Positions 17,393 to 25,681 of a stretch of 39,542 bases of DNA are shown one piece after another. The position numbers and the translations under genes are program-made. The DNA is from a bacterium. GTDB lineage: Bacteria; Pseudomonadota; Alphaproteobacteria; Rhizobiales; Xanthobacteraceae. The notes under the pieces were generated by a model. That model saw only the letters and a program-made list of their open reading frames with translations, made no database searches and was not told the DNA's origin. Each line of letters starts with the position of its first letter. Within the stretch, counting starts at the first letter, position 1. The stretch is taken from positions 3,188 through 42,729 of the forward strand of contig JAQSDT010000422.1 in NCBI GenBank assembly GCA_029946075.1, written 5' to 3'.

Positions 17393-19034
17393 TCAGCGGC
17401 AGAGCACCATTGTGCCTCCACGCAAGGACTGGTCGCAATATTCGCTGACCAAAAGTAGGTGCGTAATAGCCTTCTGACAGGAAGGAATCGACAGAATCAT
17501 CGAACACAACCCGTAATATACGACTTTCCTGAAGTCTCAGGCGCCAACCATTAGACTCCCGCTCGATCTCGCTAACCGCCGGATGGAGCGGAAACCTGCC
17601 GATGACGGTATGGGTTCCCTCCCCCGTAATGCGATCGTGTATCCGCAAGCCGGATGGAGACAGGATGACTTCACGGCGATGAACCGGTTTGCCTGACAAC
17701 CACCGGTAGCCATCATGGCTGGCTGCCGCCGATTGCCCCTCCGGCGTCTCAGCAACGGTGACATCGAAGGGACGGGCGCGCCGGCCGACCCGAAAGCTGG
17801 CCCAGACTTCGGACGAGTTCTGGCCGTCGATTTCCACGGTGGCGTGCGCGGCGGTAGAGCGCTCCTCTTCTCGCACCGCACCATTGGCATAGGACGACGT
17901 GCCGCCATTGGTGACGAGCCGGCGCCCCGCGAACGATACCTCAAGGGACAACACGTCAGCGTGGCCATGGCCGGGCAAATATGACGGCCCAATTTCCGCC
18001 ATGTCGAAGATTACCTGGAAAGGGCCCTGTACGAGCCGGACATAACCGCTCGACGCAAACCTGCAGGACGGGTCCGGCTTTGCCTTCGGGGCGATCCCCA
18101 GCAAGACAGCATAGGCAGCAAGCTCGCCATAGGTACGGGAGATTCCGAACGCCGCATCGTTGAAAAAGGATATTTCCCCATCGGCATGCGACATGCCGGC
18201 GAGCCATTCGAGCATGCGCAGAGCCAGCGTCCGCCAGGCCCGTGATTCCGCCACAGCGGCGAGTTGCGCCGGAAATATCCGGGAGAGCTGAACGAGGTCC
18301 AGCACGTCCTCCAGAATGACGGCGTGATACATCGGGCTGAGTTCGAAGTGGGCCCCATCGTCGAGAATCTGCTCGCGCCATTCGGCGTGGAGCAGGTCTA
18401 ATCCGGTGCGCAGCCACGCCTCGGCCTCGGGCCCGGAAAAATAACACCCTGCAAACACGAGCGCCTTGGCGTTGGCGAGCAAATGATTACCGCGCAGATG
18501 AAACTCCAGCGTGGCATCTAGCACGCGCGCCTGGGCCGCAAGACTGTCGCGCATCGCCACGTCGAGTTCGTTGCCGGCAAGCGCCCAGGCGATCCAGTTC
18601 GCGACACGCAGGGAGACCGGGTATGGCTCCCATCCGTTACCCGCCAACGGCGGATTTTCGGCGATCCAGCGCCCGATCAGATCACGGTGCCAGGACGATC
18701 GCGCGCTGCACTCCATCGCGCGCAGGTCGTCGAAATAGTGAAGGTTGTACAGCCACAGCTTAGGAAGCGCCGCGCTGTTCCAATCCTTGGCGGTCTTCAA
18801 TTCCGCGACTTCGCCGATAAATTGAAATCGCGTCGGGGACAACATGCTGACCGGACGCCCCCGGCAATTGCTCCATGCAGACTCGTTCTGCCGAAGGCCA
18901 GGCGCCGGGCCACCGAACGCAGATGGCGAGGCAAACCTCCGCACGATACGGTTGGCAACCTGTCCTGGACGCAAATACCGCACGGTCCGCAATAGCCGTG
19001 CCGATTCGCCTAGCCGATGCCGCAGGACAGCCAC
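17367..19034 (-). CDS. Heparinase II/III family protein (555 aa)
   Basis: LWLYNLHYFDDL...RDLIGRWIAENPPLAGNGWEPYPVSLRVANWIAWAL...FHLRGNHLLANAKALVFAGCYF...EQILDDGAHFELSPMYHAVILEDVLDL...YLPGHGHADVLSLEVSFAGRRLVTNGGTSSYANG. Confidence 0.9.
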   Translation of the reverse strand: MAVLRHRLGESARLLRTVRYLRPGQVANRIVRRFASPSAFGGPAPGLRQNESAWSNCRGRPVSMLSPTRFQFIGEVAELKTAKDWNSAALPKLWLYNLHYFDDLRAMECSARSSWHRDLIGRWIAENPPLAGNGWEPYPVSLRVANWIAWALAGNELDVAMRDSLAAQARVLDATLEFHLRGNHLLANAKALVFAGCYFSGPEAEAWLRTGLDLLHAEWREQILDDGAHFELSPMYHAVILEDVLDLVQLSRIFPAQLAAVAESRAWRTLALRMLEWLAGMSHADGEISFFNDAAFGISRTYGELAAYAVLLGIAPKAKPDPSCRFASSGYVRLVQGPFQVIFDMAEIGPSYLPGHGHADVLSLEVSFAGRRLVTNGGTSSYANGAVREEERSTAAHATVEIDGQNSSEVWASFRVGRRARPFDVTVAETPEGQSAAASHDGYRWLSGKPVHRREVILSPSGLRIHDRITGEGTHTVIGRFPLHPAVSEIERESNGWRLRLQESRILRVVFDDSVDSFLSEGYYAPTFGQRILRPVLAWRHNGALPLSAETRFEF

Positions 19035-19346
19035 GTTTCACCCCGATCGCAGGTTGATGCCATCACGTTGGCGGCCTCATACCATCCCGGCACGATTTGG
19101 AACAGATTTGCAGTCCCGGACCCGAATATCGGAACCGCCGCTGTGGTTGTTCCGGGAGAGCAATTGGGGTAATTTTACCTGAAATTATGGTTACGACGTC
19201 TCAATTTGGCGCTTTTCGACGAGATTTCGAGAGCGGATCGAGCGGTCCTGTGCGATAGCGAGCACCGGCGGCGCCGTGATCGTGGCGCCCACCCCATTTT
19301 CCAATATTCTGCGCTCCCGAACGGCATCGTAAAACGGCTCCATCGC

Positions 19347-20147
19347 ATGACCATCCTCGAAGAAGTTCACGACTACTGGAACAGGCAATCCTGCGGGACA
19401 GGCGTCACGGATGCACCCAAGCACAGTCGCGCGTATTTCGAAGAGATCGAGCAGTATCGCTATGCGGTCGAGCCCGAGATTTTCGCGTTCGCGCAGTTCA
19501 CGCGCCACAGCGGTCAGAAGATGCTCGAAGTGGGCGTCGGCGCGGGTACTGATTTTCTGCAATGGTGCCGCGCCGGCACGCAGGCGCATGGCGTCGACCT
19601 GACCGAGGAGGCGATCGCCAATGTGCAGCATCGGCTGGAGATTTTCAGCCAGCGCGCCGTCGAACTGAAAGTGGCCAACGCCGAAAAACTGCCCTACCCG
19701 GACAACAATTTCGACCTGGTCTATTCGTGGGGCGTCATCCACCACTCTCCCGACACCGAGAAATGCTTTGCCGAGATCGCTCGCGTGGTGCGGAAGGACG
19801 GCACGGTGAAGCTGATGCTCTATCACCGGCATTCGCTGGTCGCGTTCTATCTGTGGGTCCGTTACGGGCTGCTGCGCGGGCGCCTCTGGCGATCGCTGTC
19901 GGACGTTGTGTATCACCATATGGAAAGCATCGGCACCAAGTCGTATACGCGCAGCGAAGTGCACGACATGGCCCGGCGCCACGGCCTGGCGGTCCGCAAC
20001 ATCGACGTGACCGCTTCGCCGACCTACGACCTGCTCGGCCAGTATCCGTGGCCGCTCCGCGCGGGCGCGTATGTGCTGGCTTCGCTCGCCGGCTTCAGCC
20101 GCTGCGGATGGTACATGCGAATCGAAATGACGAAAGGCTGCGGCTGA
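19347..20147 (+). CDS. Class I SAM-dependent methyltransferase
   Basis: MTILEEVHDYWNRQSCGTGV...KMLEVGVGAGTDFLQWCRAGTQAHGVDLTEEAI...AEKLPYPDNNFDLVYSWGVIHHSPDTEKCFAEIARVVRKDGTVKLMLYHR. The longer ORF start at 19206 lacks domain support. Confidence 0.88.
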   Translation: MTILEEVHDYWNRQSCGTGVTDAPKHSRAYFEEIEQYRYAVEPEIFAFAQFTRHSGQKMLEVGVGAGTDFLQWCRAGTQAHGVDLTEEAIANVQHRLEIFSQRAVELKVANAEKLPYPDNNFDLVYSWGVIHHSPDTEKCFAEIARVVRKDGTVKLMLYHRHSLVAFYLWVRYGLLRGRLWRSLSDVVYHHMESIGTKSYTRSEVHDMARRHGLAVRNIDVTASPTYDLLGQYPWPLRAGAYVLASLAGFSRCGWYMRIEMTKGCG

Positions 20148-20161
20148 GGCCAGCGGCGAGT

Positions 20162-20729
20162 TCACATGACTAAGCGGCTTTTTCCCGGGTAAGCCCGTTC
20201 CGGCAAGCTGCTCGCCAGACAGAGCGCAATGCCGAATGCCCACAAGAAATTGCTGCTGACCGACAGCATGGCGCCGAACAGGATCGCTTTGGTGGTGAAG
20301 GCCGAAACGGCACAGAGGCATGCTACCCTGGGCGAGCACCGCTCGCGATTGCGGATCATGTTCAACAAAGCGAGTGGCACAATGAACGAAAACATCGCGA
20401 ACGAGATCAGGCTGATGATACCTCCTTCGGCAAAACGCGGCGCAGTGAGATCAGATCCACCCGCGGATAAATTCCGTAACCGATCGCGAACCAGCGGCTA
20501 CGATTGGCGAGCAGTGCCGGCGGTCGGATTGAGCCGTGAACACGTACGGGCGGCCATCGCGAGGACTGCCACTTCAATGATACGAAGCGCGTTCAACGGC
20601 GGGACAAACTGAACGGGAACCAGAAAGCAGAGCGATAGCACCACAGACACGGTCATAAGTCGGTTTCGCGTCCGAAATCCGGCGTCGGGGTGGACTGCCT
20701 CCCGCGTTCTCGGTTTCGACGCTGCTCAT
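20162..20729 (-). pseudogene. Degenerate Wzy/O-antigen polymerase-like membrane protein gene (multiple frameshifts, probable internal deletion)
   Basis: ATG at 20729 overlaps the upstream GT4 stop (ATGA). Fragments recovered in successive frames: MSSVETENAGGSPPRRRISDAKPTYDR / TVSVVLSLCFLVPVQFVPPLNALRIIEVAVLAMAARTCSRL / PALLANRSRWFAIGYGIYPRVDLIS / FAEGGIISLISFAMFSFIVPLALLNMIRNRERCSPRVACLCAVSAFTTKAILFGAMLSVSSNFLWAFGIALCLASSLPERAYPGKSRLVM*. Hydrophobic segments, polymerase-like C-terminal pattern, total coding length far short of a usual Wzy. Confidence 0.65.
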
Positions 20730-22402
20730 GCTATGATGCCCAAAGCCCTGGCGCGGGAGAGAATGGCCCGCACGTGATGCTGCCACGTGAACGAATTGAG
20801 CACCGCGGCGCGGGCTTCTGCTGCCATTACCGAGGCCGTTTCGGGATGCTGGACCACCTCGTGCAAAACCGCCAGGAATTCGTCCTGATTGCCCGGCGTA
20901 AACAGCGCGGCCAGCGGCGCCGTCGCGCCGTCAGCCTCGCCGAAATACTGTCCGCGCAACACCTTTCCGATTTGCGCAAGGTCCGATGCAATAATCGGAC
21001 GCTCCATCGCCATATACTCGAAGAGTTTGGTTGGGGAACCGAAGAACGTGCTGCCGTCGGCATTCGGAACGTGAGGACAGAGAAATATGTCCGAGGCAGC
21101 AAGGTATGCCGGCGCGGCCGTTTGCGGGACCGCGCCCGTCAACGTCACAAATTGCGAAAACGGCATTTCGCCGAGCAACGCCTGGACTTCCGCCATTTTG
21201 AGACCGTCGCCGATCAGGAGGAAGTGCAGCTTTTGCTCCACGACCCAAGCGAGATCCGTTTCGATCAGGTGGCGGATAGCACGCGCGAGAAAATCCACGC
21301 CATGCCAGGTTCCGAACGTACCGATGAACGCAGCAACCCGGGCACCGCCCGGAATTCCGAGACTGGTGCGCAGCTGCGACGTCTGCTCGGACGAAAATCG
21401 CTCCGGACAAAAAATCTGCGGATCGATACAATTCGGGTACACGACGATCCGGTCACGGCTGACGCCCGCGGCCGCGACTTCTTCCGCCAGTGCATCCGAT
21501 ACTGTGACGACAAGATCGGCATTGGAAAGCGAGGCCCGTTCGGCGCTAACCGCCATGTCGTGCCGCCGCAGTTTCCTTTGCCAATTGGCCGCCGCCCAGG
21601 CTTCCGAACCGTTATATTCCAGCACTAGCGGTAGGCCCGATCGCCTGCGCAGCATGGCACCGGTGAAATTGTGTACGGACATTCGCTGGTAGATAAAGGC
21701 GTATTCGTTCTCTGACGCGTATCTCGCTACCGACGGATCGAACACCTCATTGAAGCGATAGCAGTTGAGTTCCGGCGGCAGTGCCAGAAGCTCGATATCT
21801 GCAATTCTGAACCACCGCGCGCCAGCAAGATCAGTCGGGATGGTTTTGCTGCTCGCGTAGTCGACGCAAAATCCGTTTCCAATCAACCCGTCGACGACAC
21901 CTCGCGTGTGGCCAACCGAGCCCCCAACGACCGAACCGGCTGGCAGGTTACCGTCAAGATACAGCACGCGCCGTTGCACTTCCCCATCGCGCCGCAATTT
22001 CGGTGAGGCATCCTGCTGCAATCCCCTCACCCGCCACCAAGCGCGCCAATAGGCCCGCCGGCTCGAAATCTGCGCCATACAGACTCTGAGCACCCAGCCG
22101 AGAACTTGCGGGTACGAAATCCTTTCAAACGAACGGTCCGGCCACATTATTCCGATCTCGGAACTTCCAGTCATTGCCGCCAGCACGATCAGCGGTCCGG
22201 CAAGTTGCCGCGAGCCCTCGTCTTCAACGGCGACAATGATACATTGGGCGCGGAGGCCGGCGATCTCGCGCAACATTCGCAGGAGCCCGCTTGCGCGCAG
22301 GCGGTTGACTGACGCAAACCGTGGCGGGGCCGTCCCCTCGACCTTTATCGATCCGCGAAATGCTGCGCTCAGTTCGTAGTAACTGATAACACTGCGCGAC
22401 AT
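20726..22402 (-). CDS. Glycosyltransferase family 4 with N-terminal extension (558 aa)
   Basis: GT-B C-domain: VVYPNCIDPQIF...AAFIGTFGTWHGVDFLARAI...HFLLIGDGLKMAEVQALLG...FFGSPTKLFEYMAMERPIIASDLAQIG; donor-domain motifs plus about 140 aa N-terminal extension. Confidence 0.88.
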   Translation of the reverse strand: MSRSVISYYELSAAFRGSIKVEGTAPPRFASVNRLRASGLLRMLREIAGLRAQCIIVAVEDEGSRQLAGPLIVLAAMTGSSEIGIMWPDRSFERISYPQVLGWVLRVCMAQISSRRAYWRAWWRVRGLQQDASPKLRRDGEVQRRVLYLDGNLPAGSVVGGSVGHTRGVVDGLIGNGFCVDYASSKTIPTDLAGARWFRIADIELLALPPELNCYRFNEVFDPSVARYASENEYAFIYQRMSVHNFTGAMLRRRSGLPLVLEYNGSEAWAAANWQRKLRRHDMAVSAERASLSNADLVVTVSDALAEEVAAAGVSRDRIVVYPNCIDPQIFCPERFSSEQTSQLRTSLGIPGGARVAAFIGTFGTWHGVDFLARAIRHLIETDLAWVVEQKLHFLLIGDGLKMAEVQALLGEMPFSQFVTLTGAVPQTAAPAYLAASDIFLCPHVPNADGSTFFGSPTKLFEYMAMERPIIASDLAQIGKVLRGQYFGEADGATAPLAALFTPGNQDEFLAVLHEVVQHPETASVMAAEARAAVLNSFTWQHHVRAILSRARALGIIA

Positions 22403-23644
22403 CTATCCGGCCCTTCCGCTTTTCCGGAACATCGTTTCGAACAGCAGCAGCGCGAAGACGAGCGCGTAACTGATTGCCATGGCCAGCGATACTCCCATCC
22501 CGCCCCATTTGCCGGCGAGCCAGTAGCTCAGGCCGGCCTGCATAAGCAAGCCTGCCAGCCATGCATAGACCTGAATTCTCGGAAATCCCTCGGCGGCAAG
22601 ATATTGCGACACCACACTGACGAGCGACAGTAGCAAAACCGATGGCAACAACGCCTGGGTAAGCAGGGCTGCCCGTGCGAAGGGCAATCCGAAAACCAGC
22701 GGAACGATCCAGGGGGCGAGCACGCCTGCGATCACAAGGGTCACGAGCATGACTGCGGCGATCCCCCAGAACGTCCGCCACATGGCCGGCCCACGTCGAT
22801 GACTCTCGATCCGCATCAGCTTCGGAAACAGCAATATGCCAATGGTCGCAGGCAGCATCGTCAATCCATCGGCCAATTGCATGGCCACCGAGAATTGACC
22901 GACTTCCTCGAGGTTGCCGTGATACTGGAGCGCGAATACGCCGACGCGCGTCATGATGAATCCGAACATCGTCGCCAGATAGGCCTTGACCGCATAGGTC
23001 ACGCCCACACGGAACAGGTCGCGATCCAGGCGAAACTGGTCTCGATGGCCGACAAGCACCGACCACGCACCGGGGATGGTGGGAATGACTAACGCGATCG
23101 CGGTACCCGCTAGGAATAGACCGACACTTCCCCCGATGCCTGCGATAATCGCAGCTACCGCTACGGCAATGAGGCTGTAAGCGATCGTCAGTTCGTTGAA
23201 GAGCCGGACACGGCCGATACCCAACGCCATGTTATTGACGTAGAGCGAGAGCAGCATCATTGGCGATATAAGCACCGCACCCAAGGCCAGCGGACCGAGC
23301 GCCTCTCCGGTTGCAGTTCCTAGACCGAGCCGTTGTGGCCAGCCGAACGCGACAGCGATCACGAGCGTCACCAGCGGCGCCACGGTAAAGGCCACCAGCA
23401 GGCTGTTGGCCATCAGTGGCCCGACCCGTTCCCGGTGATTTACCACCAGATAGGTGTTGGACGATGGCAGACCGAGGTTGGCGATCTGCGCGCCGATTTG
23501 AGCCAGCGCGAGAATCAGAAAGTAGCGTCCGCGTTCCTCCGGCCCGAGAACCCGGGCGGTCATGACACTCACCGCAAACGGGCCGATCATTGCAAACATC
23601 CGCGCCCCCAGCGTCGTTGCAATATCGTAAAGGAAAGAAGGCAT
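22403..23644 (-). CDS. Polysaccharide flippase / lipopolysaccharide biosynthesis membrane protein (Wzx-like, MOP superfamily)
   Basis: Polytopic: MPSFLYDIATTLGARMFAMIGPFAVSVMTARVLGPEERGRYFLILALAQIGAQIANLGLPSSNTYLV, the classical Wzx N-terminus. Confidence 0.88.
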   Translation of the reverse strand: MPSFLYDIATTLGARMFAMIGPFAVSVMTARVLGPEERGRYFLILALAQIGAQIANLGLPSSNTYLVVNHRERVGPLMANSLLVAFTVAPLVTLVIAVAFGWPQRLGLGTATGEALGPLALGAVLISPMMLLSLYVNNMALGIGRVRLFNELTIAYSLIAVAVAAIIAGIGGSVGLFLAGTAIALVIPTIPGAWSVLVGHRDQFRLDRDLFRVGVTYAVKAYLATMFGFIMTRVGVFALQYHGNLEEVGQFSVAMQLADGLTMLPATIGILLFPKLMRIESHRRGPAMWRTFWGIAAVMLVTLVIAGVLAPWIVPLVFGLPFARAALLTQALLPSVLLLSLVSVVSQYLAAEGFPRIQVYAWLAGLLMQAGLSYWLAGKWGGMGVSLAMAISYALVFALLLFETMFRKSGRAG

Positions 23645-23647
23645 CTA

Positions 23648-25681
23648 TCAGCCCTCCGCGTCGAAAGCCGAAGCCAATGCCCCCTCGGGCGAAATCGTGA
23701 CGCAAAGCGTTGCAGGCAATTGTCCCGACCGCTTCCATGTCAGCCTGTACGACGGCAGCGCCACGCCGTAGCTCGGCGAAATCGTGGTGGGATCGATCAC
23801 GAGCGTCCAGCCGTCACTGGTGGCAGAAACACGGAACGCCCGTCCTGCGGAGCTCAACAGGATTCCGTCGCCAGACCGTTCGACGGCGACATCCGGCGCC
23901 AGATGCAGCGGCACCGTCACGTCATGATGACCTTGCCCGTCAATCGTGTCTCTGATCTGCAGTTGCCGCGCCGCCTTGTCGAGCACTATCTGCCGCTCGA
24001 CTGTCACATCCAGCCGCTGGTAGCCGTGATGCCTGCCTGCGAAACGGTCGGCGGCGGCATCGCTCTGCCACGCGATGCATTCCGCTCTGGCATCATCCTG
24101 CATGTTCCACAGGTTTGCTGGGTCGAACCGGTTGATCTCCTGTCCGTCGACCGACGGCGTGTTGTGCGAAAGCGTGGCACGGAACTCGTTTCGCTTGTCG
24201 AACGAGGCCGTATAGACGAACGAACCACGATCGCTGATCAACGGGGCACCTTCAAGCCAGGCCTCGAACGACAGCGCATCATTGTGGCCATGCCCGCCAC
24301 GCCCGGCGAGACCGATCGGGCCGCAGTCGATAAAGACGTGATCGTCCTCGTGACGCATGATGTAGACGCCGCCTTCCGGAAATGCGGCCGATTGGGACGG
24401 CGCGGACGGTGCACCCGCAAATGTCGAGGCGGTCGCTGGACCGAAAATCCAGACGAGTTCGGAGCGCGGTCCGCTGAATTGTCGAGCCAATCCGGCATCA
24501 CCGAGCGCAACCGCCGTTTGAGCTATCAGGTAACGATGATCGCCGAGCTTTTGTCCGCCGAACGGCAAAGTGCGGGCGTCGTCCGCATCGCCCCACAGCG
24601 GGCTCGTTCCGTCCGACCGGGAATAGGCCACCGTAAACTGCGCCATCGCACGTAGAGGGGCGGTATATGCTGCGGGTATATCGAGGCCGCAGACCTGCCT
24701 GAACATCATAGGCCACAGAAACAGTTCGAATACCAGCCGATGATACGGCACCGACGCCTCGAAATCGACGCCGTCAGCAAATACCTGCGTGATGATTTCC
24801 TGCTGCAGCCCCGACCAGCCGATGTCGTGCCAGCGGCCGGCGTCGCCGACGTCGCCAAAGAAGCATCCGGCCATCACGAGGCCCGCCAGATCGGCGGTGT
24901 AGTGGTTGCCGTTGATGTCGGATTTCTCGATGTGACGGCGGGTAAAATCGCCATGCAGGTAGAGAGAGGCAAGAAAGCGGACGCGGAAGGTCTCGTCGTG
25001 CCATGCAAGACTGCTGCCAAAGACGTGAAACAGCCAGGTCCACGTGGCGATGCGGATCGCAGCTTCCATTGTGCATGACCAGTTCACCGTATAGGCTAGC
25101 GGATTGCCATCGATCCATTCCAGAAGGATGTCGCGCACCGCCTCGGCATAACGCTCCTCGCCAGTCAGCAGATAGGCCTGCCCGGCCGGCACCAGCCATT
25201 GCAGCCGGGAGATTTCCCAGGGCACCTTGATGTCGCTGGGCCGAGCGCGGTTTACATAGTCGATCGAGCGCGCGAATCCTGCCGGCCATCCCAGGTTGAC
25301 GCGGTAATCGCGGGCCCAATCGATCGGACCGCCGAGTGCGACCGGACCAGTCCCGAGCAGGTCCACCGTCCGATTGCATGCGAGTTCCGCAGCAGCAAGA
25401 ATGCGCGCGCGCTCGCCCGGTTCGATGCGGTCGAGCTCTCCGCCATCGATCGCAGAGGTCCAAGCCGGAAAAGGCCGCTCGCGCAGCCGCGTCCACAACT
25501 GGTCGACTGAGGCGGCGCGGGCCAGCGACAGCAGCCGCTGGCGGCCGAGGTTGCGCTCGCGAATTGGCGCCAGCCAGCGGTCGAGTTCGCGTTCGCCCTC
25601 CTGCAGGATGCGTTGCGCGACAAAACCCGGCGGCTTGCTCAGGACCCTTCGGACCCGACGCGCGGCATCAAGCAACCGCAT
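23648..25681 (-). CDS. Heparinase II/III family protein / alginate lyase-like (677 aa)
   Basis: PWEISRLQWLVPAGQAYLLTGEERYAEAVRDILLEWIDGNP...TMEAAIRIATWTWLFHVF...HIEKSDINGNHYTADLAGLVMAGCFF...PEGGVYIMRHEDDHVFIDCGPIGLAGRGGHGHNDALSFEAWLEGAPLISDRGSFVY. Confidence 0.92.
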   Translation of the reverse strand: MRLLDAARRVRRVLSKPPGFVAQRILQEGERELDRWLAPIRERNLGRQRLLSLARAASVDQLWTRLRERPFPAWTSAIDGGELDRIEPGERARILAAAELACNRTVDLLGTGPVALGGPIDWARDYRVNLGWPAGFARSIDYVNRARPSDIKVPWEISRLQWLVPAGQAYLLTGEERYAEAVRDILLEWIDGNPLAYTVNWSCTMEAAIRIATWTWLFHVFGSSLAWHDETFRVRFLASLYLHGDFTRRHIEKSDINGNHYTADLAGLVMAGCFFGDVGDAGRWHDIGWSGLQQEIITQVFADGVDFEASVPYHRLVFELFLWPMMFRQVCGLDIPAAYTAPLRAMAQFTVAYSRSDGTSPLWGDADDARTLPFGGQKLGDHRYLIAQTAVALGDAGLARQFSGPRSELVWIFGPATASTFAGAPSAPSQSAAFPEGGVYIMRHEDDHVFIDCGPIGLAGRGGHGHNDALSFEAWLEGAPLISDRGSFVYTASFDKRNEFRATLSHNTPSVDGQEINRFDPANLWNMQDDARAECIAWQSDAAADRFAGRHHGYQRLDVTVERQIVLDKAARQLQIRDTIDGQGHHDVTVPLHLAPDVAVERSGDGILLSSAGRAFRVSATSDGWTLVIDPTTISPSYGVALPSYRLTWKRSGQLPATLCVTISPEGALASAFDAEG

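Noticed and set aside
23333-24655. 440-aa plus-strand ORF across Wzx/heparinase boundary
   Set aside because: Antisense to two supported genes; no domain-like sequence.
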